DNA from: CBDCIS01 sp965217565
Lineage (GTDB): Bacteria > Chloroflexota > Dehalococcoidia > Lucifugimonadales > CATOSD01
DNA: 64,000 nucleotides
Reading direction: 5' to 3'
Assembly: GCA_965217565.1 (NCBI GenBank)
Contig: CBDCIS010000001.1
Span: 310,001 to 374,000 of the forward strand
The notes below the pieces were generated by a model. The model saw only the letters and a list, made by a program, of their open reading frames with translations, ran no database searches and had not been told where the DNA came from. Below, piece after piece: positions 8,208 through 17,638 of the stretch; position 1 is the stretch's first letter, and every line of letters starts with the position of its first letter. Both the position numbers and the translations under genes were made by a program.

Positions 8208-10753
8208 TGCTCGGCCTCCTCTTCCGCGGCGTTCTCGTTTCCGGCGGCTTCGTCCTTCTGCTTCCCGTCCGTCTCTCCACCGTCCTTCTCCAGGTCGGCG
8301 GCGCGGTCCTTGAAGTCCCGGACCTTCTTGCGGGCGCCGGACTGGGCGTCCTCCAGGTCCTGGGCCGTCAGGGTGTAGGAGGAGACCGCCTCGCGGATGC
8401 GTGCGGCGACGGCGGGGTCTCCCTCCTCCCGCTTTCTGACCATCATGGAGAAGGCTGGCATCCGGTCGATGCCGACGGTGGCGCGGACGTAGCAGTGGTG
8501 GACGGGCAGCGACGTGATGTCGTCCTCGGTGACCCGCTCCTTGCCCAGCTCCCACACCAGGGTCCTGGCGTCGTTGCCGGCCACCTGGAAGACGGCGAGG
8601 CAGCCGACGTTGGCCAGAAGGGTGTCCCGCATGGTGCGGGAGAGGTCGTCCAGCTTGGCGAGGCTCTGGGTGGCGAGGATGAAGGACGCCCCGAACTTGC
8701 CCAGCTCGCTGAGCATCGACTCGTAGTCCACGCCGGGGAGCGACTGCATCTCGTCGACGACGACCAGCGCGCCCCGGCGTTCGCCGAGGGCCGTGCTCTC
8801 CTGCTCTCGTATCACCGAATCGACCAGGTTGAGCAGGGAGGCGCCCACCAGGGCGGAGACGTCCCTGCCCACGGCGCCCTGGGCGGTGGAGACCAGCAGG
8901 ATGCCGCCCTGCAGGATGATGTCGCGCAGGTCGATGGTGGAGCGGCGCTGTCCCAGGATGGCCCGCGCCCGCTTCGACGATGCGTAGTAGGAGAGGCGGG
9001 TCTGCACGGGGGCCAGGGCCTCGGCTCGATACTGCTGGTGCCAGCTTCCGAAGTCCCTGGCCCACCACTCAAGGAGATAGGGGTCCTCTATCCTCTTGAG
9101 CACGCCGTCCCGGAACTTCCTGTCGGAGAGGAGCTTCAGCCCGTCGAGGATGGTGTGCTGGCTGCCCTCGTCGGTCTCCGGGTGCTCGTTGGCCTCGTGG
9201 AGGGTCTTGACGGTCTGTTCGAGGATGGACTGCATCCTCGGCCCCCACTGCTCCCACAGGCCCTTCGCCACCCTGACCACCGAGTCGGCGGTTCGGTCCC
9301 GGTCGGCGAAGATGCGGGTGTCCAGCAGGTTGATGCCCGGCGCTCTCCTCTGGTCGGCCAGGTCGATGAGGCGCACCTTGTCTATGAGGGACTCGGGCAC
9401 CTGCCGGAGCAGTCCGGCCACCAGGTCTGCGTGGGGGTCTATGACGATGACGGCGTCGCCGTCCCTGCCCGCCGCCTTCTCGCTCATCTTGTGGGCGGCG
9501 AGGTGGTGCATCAGGGTGGACTTGCCCATGCGTGTGCGTGCGACGTAGAGGTGGTGTCTCCTGAGCAGATCTTCGGGAAAGCGGATGGGGCGGGGCTTGC
9601 CCGCGGTGGTGTCTCCCACGAGAGCGCCTCCCCGGACGCCCTTGGCGAACGGGAGGAGCGCTCTGGCGCCGGACCGCTCCACCAGGGGGGTCTCGTCGCC
9701 CGCTCCGGGCGGGTGCCAGAGGCAGGCGATCTCGCGGACGCCCAGGACGCTGCGGCCGCCGAACAGTCCGGGGCCCGGCGGGTGGAGCGTCGAGGGATCG
9801 GGCGTGACGGGGCGCAGGGAACTCACCTTGAGGCGAGCCCCGGCAGGGTTGTCGAAGTGGCGGTAGGCGGCGGTCACCGGGCCGAGAAGCTCCCCGGCCC
9901 GCTGCCGCCCGGTGTCGGCGGGCAGAATGGCGACCACCTGGAGCTCGGCGTCGAAGGCGATGCGCGACACCTTCTCCCCGATGAGCAGGGGGTCCTCGAC
10001 GCGCCTGCGGGCCTTCTTCCAGCGGCGCCACGCGAGGCCGCCTGCGGCCAGGCCCAGGGCCGTGACCGTGCCCAGCGCCGCCGCCTTCCATATCTCCCCG
10101 TCCTGCACCCACAGGTAGCCCTTCAGGGCGGCCAGCGCCCCGATGCCGAGGACGGCCATGGTCACGCCGTCCATCTGCAGGGGCTTGGTCTGGTAGGTGT
10201 AGGCGGGCTCCCTCGGCTCCATGCCGGGCCGCTTGTGGGCCTTGTCGAGATGGGGCTGCGACCAGTCGGGGCCGAGGGAGCGCAGCATGAGACGGGCCAC
10301 CACCCGCTCCCCCTTCTGGAGGGCGGAGAGCGCGCCCATGAGGGCGATGAGGGGGTCGGAGCCGGGGTCGAGCAGGTCGTCGTCCCTGAAGGTGCGCAGG
10401 GGCACGTACTCGGGGCCGTCGGCCCTCAGCGTGACCGACCACGCCTGCTCCGTCTCGCCCATGACCAGGGGGTCGTCCGCGGGGTCAACCTTGCGGATGC
10501 GGGCCTGGGGGTAGTGGGCGGAGAGCTGGCCGCGCACCACCTCGTCGTCGAGGCAGCGGGCCATGAGGGTCACGCCGTCCATGTCCCCGGCCAGCTCCAG
10601 GGAGAAGGGCTCGGGGACGGCGATGGAGCCGAGCATGTTCTCCACTCCCAGGAGCGTGCGCTCCCCGGAGCGCGGCGGCGTCACCGCCAGCAGGACGGGG
10701 CCTTTCTCCTCGTCGTCGTTTCCGAAAAACAGGTCCTTGGGGTTCAGCTTCAT
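8204..10753 (-). CDS. VirD4/TraG-like conjugative DNA transfer ATPase
   Basis: 849 residues. The start is the ATG at 10753 after AAAGGAG; the frame is open further upstream but has no better start. An N-terminal region with two hydrophobic segments (VTMAVLGIGALAALKGYLWV and AAALGTVTALGLAAGGLAW) anchors it in the membrane. The ATPase domain has Walker A YVARTRMGKSTLMHH and Walker B RGALVVVDEMQS, with ILATQSLAKLDDL following. The charged C-terminus is probably a flexible tail. It is expected to couple the DNA substrate to the secretion channel. It lies directly downstream of VirB4. Confidence 0.88.
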   Translation of the reverse strand: MKLNPKDLFFGNDDEEKGPVLLAVTPPRSGERTLLGVENMLGSIAVPEPFSLELAGDMDGVTLMARCLDDEVVRGQLSAHYPQARIRKVDPADDPLVMGETEQAWSVTLRADGPEYVPLRTFRDDDLLDPGSDPLIALMGALSALQKGERVVARLMLRSLGPDWSQPHLDKAHKRPGMEPREPAYTYQTKPLQMDGVTMAVLGIGALAALKGYLWVQDGEIWKAAALGTVTALGLAAGGLAWRRWKKARRRVEDPLLIGEKVSRIAFDAELQVVAILPADTGRQRAGELLGPVTAAYRHFDNPAGARLKVSSLRPVTPDPSTLHPPGPGLFGGRSVLGVREIACLWHPPGAGDETPLVERSGARALLPFAKGVRGGALVGDTTAGKPRPIRFPEDLLRRHHLYVARTRMGKSTLMHHLAAHKMSEKAAGRDGDAVIVIDPHADLVAGLLRQVPESLIDKVRLIDLADQRRAPGINLLDTRIFADRDRTADSVVRVAKGLWEQWGPRMQSILEQTVKTLHEANEHPETDEGSQHTILDGLKLLSDRKFRDGVLKRIEDPYLLEWWARDFGSWHQQYRAEALAPVQTRLSYYASSKRARAILGQRRSTIDLRDIILQGGILLVSTAQGAVGRDVSALVGASLLNLVDSVIREQESTALGERRGALVVVDEMQSLPGVDYESMLSELGKFGASFILATQSLAKLDDLSRTMRDTLLANVGCLAVFQVAGNDARTLVWELGKERVTEDDITSLPVHHCYVRATVGIDRMPAFSMMVRKREEGDPAVAARIREAVSSYTLTAQDLEDAQSGARKKVRDFKDRAADLEKDGGETDGKQKDEAAGNENAAEEEAEQ

Positions 10754-10770
10754 GAGGGATGCTCCTTTCT

Positions 10771-13077
10771 CTAATGGCGTCCGGGACGCCACTCGATGAC
10801 CGCCGTCTCCTCCGGCGTGGCCTCGATGCGCACGGGGAAGCGGTGTCCCTTCGCCAGCAGCAGGCCGTCTCCCCTGGGGCAGGACAGGAGCCAGCGCTGG
10901 AGGTCCTCGGGCAGGTCGAAGGCGTCGCCCACGGTGCTGATTGCCGCCGCGTCCTGCTGGAGCAGGAGCTTGAAGGCGGCGTTCTGGAGGAGCGCCCTTC
11001 CGGAGTGGCCGGTGATGGTCCTCGACGTGTCCTCGGACAGCAGGTCCTGGACGTCCTGGGTGATGAACTGGAGTCCCAGCCGGTGCTTGCGGGCGCGCTT
11101 CGCCATCGACACCATGAAGGCCGCGCCCTCGGGGTGCTGCATGATCGACCACACCTCGTCGACGACCAGCAGGCGGGGCTTGGGGTCCTGGGCGGCGGCG
11201 GCCCACACCGTCTCGGTGCAGACCATCGCGGCGGCGGGACGAAGCTCCGGCTCCAGGAGGTGCAGGTCGAAGACCGTGACGAGGGCCTCGTTGCCCAGGA
11301 GGTCGTCGCCCTCGTCGGAGAGGAGGTGGCGCAGGCTGCCGGTGGCGAAGGGTCGGAGCAGCCTTGCGAGATCGGGATCGCCCGCCTCGCTCTCCTGCAG
11401 ATGCTTGTAGAAGTCGCGGAAGCCGGTGCGCTGGCGGGGTTGGGCGTAGTAGCCCGCCAGGGCGTGGTCCAGCGATGCCCTGCGGTCGGCGCCGAGGCTC
11501 TCGCCCACCATCACCTCGATGAGCCGCCGCAGGCTGCCGATGCGCTGGAGCATCTCCTCGGAGTCGCCCCGCTCGATGACGAAGGGGTTCATGCCCTCGC
11601 CGGGGACGCCCGGACTGAGAACGCGCCCGCCCGCGGCGCGGGCCATGTCGGCGTACTCGCCCTCGGGGTCGATGACGTAGGCCGTGACCCCACGGCACAG
11701 GCCGCGCAGCACGCCCAGCTTGGTGGCGAAGGATTTGCCCGCACCGGAGCGTGCCAGGACCGCCGTATTCGCGTTGAGGTGCGTGCCGTCCCAGGGGTCG
11801 TAGACCACCGGCGAGCAGGCCCGCATGTCGATGCCGTAGAGCGTCCCGCTCCTTGTATCCAGGTCGGGCGGCGAGAAGGGGAAGAGCCGGGCTATGCTGG
11901 AGGTGTCCAGGCTGCGCCACTCGGCGACGGCGTTCAGGGCCAGGGGCAGCGTCGAGAGCAGCCCCTCGCGCTGGCGGAAGGCCAGGTTGTCGAGCTTGCC
12001 CAACGTGGCGGCGAAGTGGGCCTTGGCCCGCTGGGTCATCTCCTTGAGCGCCGCCTCGTCCCTCGCGCGGAGGGTCACCGACAGGGAGGCGTGGAAGAGG
12101 CGCTCCCTGCCCCGCTGCACCTCGTCCCTCAGCCGGGTGATGTCCTCCAGGGCGATCTCCGCCTCGGGCGACATGGTGCGGCCCCGCTTGAAGGAGAGGG
12201 ACTGGGCCGACTCGAAGCGGACCTTCTGCCACTCCAGGGTCCTGGCGGCCTGCTCCGCCGGTATCGGCCCGACGTGGACGGACAGGTCCATGGGCGCTCC
12301 CGCCGCCATCAGCCCCTGGAGGAAGCCGGGGGCCAGCGACCGGGGCCACTTGCCCAGGTGAAGGGAGCGTACGAGGCTCCCGCCGACGCGCAGGTCGCGC
12401 CGGCCTATCTCCACCTCGACGGGCTTCTCTTCATCGAACTCGGCGGGCGAGCCGCCGAGGACGGCGGAGACGAGGAACATGCGAAGCTGGCGGCCACTCA
12501 GGAGGTGGACGGCCAACCCGGCCCTGGTCAGCAGCCCCCGGAGGTCGTCGATGCGGCCCGTCTCGCAGACGGCGTAGAAGCGCCGGTCCAGGATGCCGTC
12601 GCGGTTCTCAAGGTCGGTGAAGAGTCTTTGAAGGGACTCGGCCGCTGCTCTGGTCTGCGGGGGCAGGTCCTCCGGCTGCGCCTCCTTCAGCTTCTCCCGC
12701 AGCCGTTGCAGGCGGGGCGAATGCTGTCTGACGAGAAGCTGGGCCGGGAAGTCCAGGGCGTTGAGCGCCCCGGCGAAGGCCCCCAGCTTCGGCTCGTCGA
12801 TCTCCAGGCCCATCACCTCGCAGACGCCGAGCTTCACCCCGTCCAGCCTCACCGGACCGTCCTCTTCGAGGTGCGAGAGCATGAAGGAGAGGGGCAGCTC
12901 GGGCGGCGGCTTGGGCGCCGGCGGCTCGGTGGGTTCGGCTTCGGGGCTCTGTTTCGAGGCCCGTGCGCGGACCGCTTCCCGGAGGCGTGTCACAAGCCTC
13001 AGCCGCAGGTCGGCGAGCCTGTCCGTGAACTCCTCCGCCCCGCGCCGGGCACGTTCGACTATCTCTTGCATTCTCAT
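10771..13077 (-). CDS. virB4: VirB4-like type IV secretion ATPase
   Basis: 768 residues with Walker A AVLARSGAGKSFATKLGVLR and Walker B PRLLVVDEVWSIM, plus the family segment AYVIDPEGEYADMARAAGG and the C-terminal LQFITQDVQDLL. The N-terminal third contains the CagE/TrbE/VirB-type region. The start is the ATG at 13077 behind GAAGGAGA. It powers pilus or channel assembly at the inner face of the membrane. It is followed after 17 bases by the VirD4-like gene. Confidence 0.9.
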   Translation of the reverse strand: MRMQEIVERARRGAEEFTDRLADLRLRLVTRLREAVRARASKQSPEAEPTEPPAPKPPPELPLSFMLSHLEEDGPVRLDGVKLGVCEVMGLEIDEPKLGAFAGALNALDFPAQLLVRQHSPRLQRLREKLKEAQPEDLPPQTRAAAESLQRLFTDLENRDGILDRRFYAVCETGRIDDLRGLLTRAGLAVHLLSGRQLRMFLVSAVLGGSPAEFDEEKPVEVEIGRRDLRVGGSLVRSLHLGKWPRSLAPGFLQGLMAAGAPMDLSVHVGPIPAEQAARTLEWQKVRFESAQSLSFKRGRTMSPEAEIALEDITRLRDEVQRGRERLFHASLSVTLRARDEAALKEMTQRAKAHFAATLGKLDNLAFRQREGLLSTLPLALNAVAEWRSLDTSSIARLFPFSPPDLDTRSGTLYGIDMRACSPVVYDPWDGTHLNANTAVLARSGAGKSFATKLGVLRGLCRGVTAYVIDPEGEYADMARAAGGRVLSPGVPGEGMNPFVIERGDSEEMLQRIGSLRRLIEVMVGESLGADRRASLDHALAGYYAQPRQRTGFRDFYKHLQESEAGDPDLARLLRPFATGSLRHLLSDEGDDLLGNEALVTVFDLHLLEPELRPAAAMVCTETVWAAAAQDPKPRLLVVDEVWSIMQHPEGAAFMVSMAKRARKHRLGLQFITQDVQDLLSEDTSRTITGHSGRALLQNAAFKLLLQQDAAAISTVGDAFDLPEDLQRWLLSCPRGDGLLLAKGHRFPVRIEATPEETAVIEWRPGRH

Positions 13078-13094
13078 GAGGGGTCTCCTTCGCT

Positions 13095-13430
13095 CTACGG
13101 GGATGGGAACTCCACGAGGCCGCTGCGCAGCAGCGCGGCCACGCCCTTGGCCAGAAGCACCAGGACCAGGCCGACCACCGCCATGAAGACGGCGGTCCTG
13201 GCGCGCCCCCCGCCGCGCTCCTCCCCGCCCTCGGCCATCAGGACGAAGCCCGCCCAGACGATGGCGAAGACGCAGAGGCCGGAGCCGGCGTAGGCCATCG
13301 CCGTCAGCACGCGGTCGAAGGCGTCGAGCATTGCCCGCTCCTCCGGGGATGGGGCCGCGCCGGTGGTGACCAGCGCGACCCCTGCCAGCAGCGTCGCCGC
13401 AAGCGCGCGCCTCACCAGGGCCACTCCCAT
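13095..13430 (-). CDS. VirB2/TrbC-like two-helix membrane protein
   Basis: 111 residues with an N-terminal signal-like segment (ALAATLLAGVALVTTGAA), a first membrane helix (SGLCVFAIVWAGFVLMAEGG) and a second (TAVFMAVVGLVLVLLAKGVA), separated by a short glycine/arginine loop. This is the layout of VirB2/TrbC pilins and small T4SS membrane subunits. It overlaps the end of the upstream secreted-domain gene by 19 bases. GTG codons slightly downstream are alternative starts. Confidence 0.65.
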   Translation of the reverse strand: MGVALVRRALAATLLAGVALVTTGAAPSPEERAMLDAFDRVLTAMAYAGSGLCVFAIVWAGFVLMAEGGEERGGGRARTAVFMAVVGLVLVLLAKGVAALLRSGLVEFPSP

Positions 13431-14595
13431 CCCAGCAGGTCGAACCAGCTCCGCAGACCGCCTTCCGCGGGCGTCTGCTCTGCCGGCGGGTCCTCGGGCT
13501 CGGGCTCGGGCAGGACCAGGGCCCTGAAGGCGACGTCCGACCACACGGCGGACTTCAGGGTCATCGACTCGTCTCGGACGTCGGAGACCGGCGACCGTTC
13601 GAGGACCTCGGCCTCCACGCGCTCCGGGTGGACGATGGTGAGGGTCACGTCCCGGCTGACCGTCTCGCCCGGCACGGACAGGGTGGCCGTGACGACGTGC
13701 TGCGTCGTCGTGCCGTCGCCGTTGGTCACGGTGACCGTCTCGCTGACGGTCTCGGTGGTCCCCGGCCTCCACAGGGTCACGGTCTCGGTGCGGAGCTCGG
13801 TGCGTTCCGGCCGGTGGGTGAGCAGGGTCAGGGGCGGCAGTTCGATCCTGAGGGCCGCCTGGACGTACACGGACACGGCCACCGGGCGAAGGGCCTCGTG
13901 CTCCGAGGCCGGGAGCCGGAAGCGCGTCTTGCCGTTGGCGACGAAGGGCAGGTTCGCCGGCCCCCCTCCGGCTCCGGCCACCACCTTCCCCGTGATTGCC
14001 GTCACCTCGGCGTCCATCAACGCCGTCTCCTTCACGCTGGCGTGCCCGGCGACGAAGGGAAGGTCCACCGGGTGGGCCAAGCGGGCGACGCACTCGGACT
14101 CGATGACCCCGCTGACGGACCCGGTGGTCCAGCCCAGGGACGTGAGCCGGACGGTGCACAGCTCGCCCTCGGCCACGGGGAGCGGGTGCGGTATCTTCTC
14201 GTGGTCGACGGTGAAGGCCCCCGCCTGGCCGAGACCGTCCTCCCAGGAGAAGGTGAAGGAGGGCTTCGGCCCGTGCAGGGGGAGGGAGTAGTCGACCCGC
14301 TCCCCCTGCGCGAGGGTTGCCGAGCCCCAGAAGCGCAGCCAGGCGCCCTCCGGCCCGCCGAAGGCCCTGACCCGCAGGTCGATGTCGGCGGCGGCTCTCA
14401 GGGTCACGGCTGCGCGGTCGCCGGAGACGGTGAGCGCCTCGACGAATATCCGGCGTCCCTCCACCCGTTCCTCGATCTCGAAGTCGATCTCGTCGCGCCA
14501 GGGCTCATGGCCGTCGGTCAGGGCCGCCTGGGGGATGGCGACAACCGCCGCCGCGAGAAGGGCGACGACCGCCAGCGCCAGGGGTCCCTTCCGGG
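13412..14595 (-). CDS. Membrane-anchored extracytoplasmic protein of the transfer operon, start lost to an apparent frameshift
   Basis: A membrane helix (PLALAVVALLAAAVVAIPQA) is followed by about 350 residues of beta-rich, threonine/valine-rich sequence that should lie outside the membrane (for example VTLWRPGTTETVSETVTVTN), ending EWEWPW-like. This frame has no ATG, GTG or TTG near its beginning. The natural N-terminal continuation, a basic segment RRGKDGGKRQGRDHRAKTL, is found in the frame of the upstream PrgI gene. Moving one base back near CCGGGG at 14591-14596 joins them. Thus it is either a PrgI fusion made by -1 slippage or a gene broken by an indel. The function is unknown; position implies a structural transfer component. 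Confidence 0.55.
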
Positions 14596-15129
14596 GTTCC
14601 TCCGGCTGGTCTCCAGCGTCTTGGCCCTGTGGTCGCGGCCCTGGCGCTTCCCTCCGTCCTTGCCCCTGCGTTTGCCGAACCAGCGCATCCGCCCGTTGCG
14701 GCGCTCTCTCTGCGTGCGCTTCTTCCTGTTCCTGCGCAGCCTTCCCAGGCCGCGTGCGGCCCGTTTCGCCATCAGGCTCAGGGGGCCGGGGCCGCTCTTC
14801 ACCGGCTGGACCGGCGCGGGCGGCTCGCTTCTCACCAGCTGGGAGACCGTCCCCGCGTAGAGCCGGGCTCCCAGCCGGTACTTGAGCAGGTCGGCGGCCA
14901 CCAGCGGCAGCCGGCGGCCGCCTATCTTCCCCACCACCATGGCAATGCCCACCAGTCCGAGGACGACGGCAATCGCCATGCGCACCTCGGAGGGGCCTAT
15001 GGGGGCGTAGCGGTATGCGCCGTAGCAGATGGCGCACACCGCCGTCGCCGCAACGATCTGCGGGAATGTGAACCCCAGCAGCACCCTGTCCTCGGCCTGG
15101 ACGTGGGTCGGTACCTCGTGTTCTCTCAT
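14518..15129 (-). CDS. PrgI family protein (T4SS membrane component)
   Basis: The start is the ATG at 15129 behind GGGAGGAG. The N-terminus reads VPTHVQAEDRVLLGFTFPQI then VAATAVCAICYGAYRYAP, followed by a second helix (MAIAVVLGLVGIAMVVGKIG) and RRLPLVAADLLKYRLGARLY. This is the PrgI/TcpE-like layout seen next to VirB4 in Gram-positive-type and Chloroflexota conjugation systems. After about residue 120 the frame continues as a basic linker with no stop until 14518. The natural continuation appears to be in the -1 frame (see the preceding entry), so the last 30 or so residues of this frame may not be real. Confidence 0.75.
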   Translation of the reverse strand: MREHEVPTHVQAEDRVLLGFTFPQIVAATAVCAICYGAYRYAPIGPSEVRMAIAVVLGLVGIAMVVGKIGGRRLPLVAADLLKYRLGARLYAGTVSQLVRSEPPAPVQPVKSGPGPLSLMAKRAARGLGRLRRNRKKRTQRERRNGRMRWFGKRRGKDGGKRQGRDHRAKTLETSRRNPGRDPWRWRSSPFSRRRLSPSPRRP

Positions 15130-15156
15130 GTTCTGCTCCTCCCTTTTCACGTCGGC

Positions 15157-15462
15157 CTATCCGCCGCCGCTGCTGTCCTCGGTGCCGGGGGCTTGCGGGT
15201 CGGGCAGGGCGTCCTCGACGTCGATTCCGGGGTCCACGACGGCGTTCATCACCAGCTCCACGACGCCGTAGGCGACCAGGGCCAGGACGATGCCCGCGAG
15301 GGCGGTCATCATTGCGCTCTTGCCGCGCTCCATCTGGTGGGGCGCTCCTGAGGCCGTCAGGTACAGGTACGCGCCGTAGATGAAGAAGCCCACGCCCACC
15401 GCGCCCACGACGCCCAGCAGGATGCCCACCAGGTTCGATATGGTCTGTGTCAGTTGTTCCAT
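15157..15462 (-). CDS. Pilin-like (VirB2/TrbC-type) two-helix membrane protein
   Basis: 101 residues: a hydrophobic helix (ISNLVGILLGVVGAVGVGFF), a short polar loop containing MERGKSAMM, a second helix (ALAGIVLALVAYGVVELVMN) and an acidic proline-rich tail. The ribosome site AGGAG precedes the ATG. It is the second such protein in the operon and is the better candidate for the pilin or channel subunit. It is followed by the PrgI gene after 27 bases. Confidence 0.7.
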   Translation of the reverse strand: MEQLTQTISNLVGILLGVVGAVGVGFFIYGAYLYLTASGAPHQMERGKSAMMTALAGIVLALVAYGVVELVMNAVVDPGIDVEDALPDPQAPGTEDSSGGG

Positions 15463-15598
15463 TCCTATTGCTCCTCTCTTGCTCCGAGCGTTCCGCTCGT
15501 CTCTACCGGTCGGGGTTCGTAAGCTCCGTTACCTGCACATCACGCCCCCTCCCTCGCATTGCCTGTCGACGGAAGAGCCGTCGTTCGCATATTCGTCG

Positions 15599-16579
15599 TC
15601 ACTCCCCGCTGCTCCGGGGGGCTTCCCCGCCCGCGTCTCCGCCGCCGGATGGGGTCGCCATCGAGGCCGCCGAGCTGAGGCCGCCGGCGGCTGCCGACAG
15701 GCCCGCGCTGGCCGCAACCGCGCCAACGGCAATCCCGCCGGGGCCCCCGGCCGCTCCGCCCGCCACCAGCCCGATGGTCTTCGCAGAGCGCACCATCGAC
15801 GCGGGCAGGTTCATGCCGAAGTAGAGGGTGGAGAGCCAGGCGTCGAAGGTGCCCGCATTTCCGAGAAGCGAGGGCACCCGGGTGGCCATGTAGACGAAGG
15901 CCAGGGACATGAGCAGCTTCCAGATCAGGTCCTGCACCGGCTCGAAGGCCGCTATCTGCGCGACCTCGTTCAGGAATCCGAAGCCCAGGGCCAGGGCGAT
16001 GAGCTGTATCGCCTGCTGGAACACCGTCGTCATGAAGAGCCGGAGCCAGTGGCGGCCCCAGCCCGCCGTGTGGGGCAGAATCCACAGCCCCAGAGCGATG
16101 GGCGACAGGGCCAGGAGGATGTCTATCAACGCAAGGCGCAGCACCATCTGCACGATCACGTAGAGGACGAAGAAGCCGTAGACGAGGTAGAGAACTGCGA
16201 GCAGCAGCGCCATGCCCACGCTGCCCGCCTCCACCGCGGTCAGCAGGGTGCGCAGGGTGGCGCGGAGCATGTCCCCGGCGGTGACGTTGAGAGATACGGC
16301 TATGAATCCCGACACGGCGTCGGCCACGTCCAGGACCAGGGCGCACCACCAGAGGGAAGACGCCGCGGCCACGAGGCCGAGCACGAGCCGGGGGACCATC
16401 TCCCGCCATCCGGCCTGCCGGCTGCCCAGGTGCTCGGAGACGATGAACGAGAGGCCCATCCAGCCGAGGATCACCACCAGGGCGCCGGAGGTGATGGCCC
16501 AGACGACCAGCCAGGCGTCGCGCACCATCCAGTGGGCATAGGTGAGGTCGGGGGGAGTGCCGGTGAGGATGTCGCTCAT
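15599..16579 (-). CDS. VirB6/TrbL-like polytopic membrane protein
   Basis: 326 residues with about six to eight hydrophobic helices (for example AWLVVWAITSGALVVILGWM and LLLAVLYLVYGFFVLYVIVQ) and a glycine/alanine/serine-rich C-terminal tail. The segment LALIDILLALSPIALGLWIL plus PHTAGWGRHW is characteristic of TrbL/VirB6-type inner-membrane channel proteins. Its ATG overlaps the stop of the upstream secreted-protein gene (ATGA). Confidence 0.75.
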   Translation of the reverse strand: MSDILTGTPPDLTYAHWMVRDAWLVVWAITSGALVVILGWMGLSFIVSEHLGSRQAGWREMVPRLVLGLVAAASSLWWCALVLDVADAVSGFIAVSLNVTAGDMLRATLRTLLTAVEAGSVGMALLLAVLYLVYGFFVLYVIVQMVLRLALIDILLALSPIALGLWILPHTAGWGRHWLRLFMTTVFQQAIQLIALALGFGFLNEVAQIAAFEPVQDLIWKLLMSLAFVYMATRVPSLLGNAGTFDAWLSTLYFGMNLPASMVRSAKTIGLVAGGAAGGPGGIAVGAVAASAGLSAAAGGLSSAASMATPSGGGDAGGEAPRSSGE

Positions 16580-17187
16580 CTGCCGGACTCCCTCCGGCAG
16601 TTGTCGGCGTCCTCGCCCGACGCCCGCTCCACGACGCCGCAGAGGGTCCCGTGGACTCCCTCGACGACCCAGCCGGCGAAGGCCCTCGCCCACCTGGCCG
16701 GGTTGAGCGCGGAGAGGATCTTGTCCCAGATGCGCCCCGGCTGGTGGATGGGGACGACGGCGTAGAAATCGCCCCTTCTGTGGTCCTCGGCGGTGGCCAG
16801 CATCACCAGCAGGTATGCCCTGTCGCGGTCCAGCTCGGGCTGCTCGTCGAGGTCGGGGTACTCCCACGAGTACTCCCAGCCGTTCGAACGCTTCTTCTCG
16901 CCGCCCCTCACCCGGTACATGGCGCTTATCCAGTCGCCGGTGTCGGCGTCGCGGACGGCGTAGAAGAGGTCCGTGATCCTGCGGTCGAAGACGGGCCGGG
17001 CGACGAACTCGCCTCCGCCCTTGCGCTCGACGAACTCCCGGTCGGCGTTGACGAGGACGATGCCGCCGGAGGGTTCCTGGGCCAGGGCGACCCCGCTGGA
17101 CGGGATGGCCAACAGCGCCGCCAGGAGCAGCGCGGACGCCAGTGGAATCAGCCGTCTAATTGAACGGAGTTTCGATTTCAGCGCCAA
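16576..17187 (-). CDS. Secreted protein at the head of the transfer operon
   Basis: A TTG at 17187 is the likely start, because GGGAGG lies 8 bases upstream, giving 203 residues. The N-terminus is a signal peptide: basic LRSIRRLIPLAS, hydrophobic ALLLAALLAIPSSGVALA, then a likely cleavage before QEPSGG. The mature part is soluble with a tryptophan/tyrosine-rich middle. No family is recognised. As the first gene of the minus-strand operon it is transcribed from the 17.2-17.6 kb control region. Confidence 0.65.
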   Translation of the reverse strand: MALKSKLRSIRRLIPLASALLLAALLAIPSSGVALAQEPSGGIVLVNADREFVERKGGGEFVARPVFDRRITDLFYAVRDADTGDWISAMYRVRGGEKKRSNGWEYSWEYPDLDEQPELDRDRAYLLVMLATAEDHRRGDFYAVVPIHQPGRIWDKILSALNPARWARAFAGWVVEGVHGTLCGVVERASGEDADNCRRESGR

Positions 17188-17638
17188 TTTATTCACCTCC
17201 CTGCGATCTGCTGCGAATCGACGATTCGCGCCTTTCGCAGAGAGTGTGAACAACCGAATTGCGGCTGAAAACTGCCTGGAAGGGGAGACGTTTATGCACC
17301 CCCTTTCGAGGGTCTAGGCAAAAGACCGCCTTCCGTGCAGTAATGGGGCTGTACAGGAAAACGAGGTTTGTTGCGAAGTTGTCGGCGAGGGCGCGGCAAA
17401 GCTGAAACAGGAACAAATGGGGGCAAAAGCGCCCCAAAGTTGTGAACACTTGGACTTAAGTCCCCAGGTCGGTCTTCCGGCGCAAAAAGGGCGGAGCGTG
17501 GACTCATGAAGAGAGGGCGGAAGCGGGCGGAAATCCCGCAAATCCCCCTACAGGAAGTCCATATGGCGCAGCCCGTGGAAAGTCGGACCCTGACCTGGGC
17601 TGGACCGGGACTAATGCCGGTGAAAAGAGGAGGGCTTC
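17188..17638. promoter_or_regulatory. Divergent control region of the outer ICE (copy A of a duplicated leader)
   Basis: About 450 bases without a gene between the transfer operon (minus) and the replication block (plus). It contains, in order, TGTGAACA (17245-17252), AACTGCCTGGAAGGGG (17270-17285), GGGGCTGTACAGGAAAA (17345-17361), a block beginning TGTGAACACTTGG (17441) and ending CAGGTCGGTC (17474), and CCCCCTACAGGA (17544-17555). The same blocks in the same order lie at 37.3-37.7 kb in front of a related regulator gene. A further TGTGAACA lies at 18523, after the regulator. These look like operators and promoters served by the adjacent regulator; the exact promoter elements are not defined. 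Confidence 0.6.

Noticed and set aside
10754..12349. Extension of the VirD4-like frame far upstream of 10753
   Set aside because: The upstream part is out-of-frame sequence of the VirB4 gene; the ATG at 10753 has a good ribosome site.
8168..13293. Two very long open frames on the plus strand opposite the VirD4 and VirB4 genes
   Set aside because: They are antisense frames of GC-rich genes: composition rich in Gly, Ala, Arg and Val without domains, while the minus strand has complete ATPase motifs.
6552..17187. A conventional MOB relaxase
   Set aside because: No histidine-triad or tyrosine relaxase motif found in the transfer operon; the replication-relaxation protein is the only candidate.
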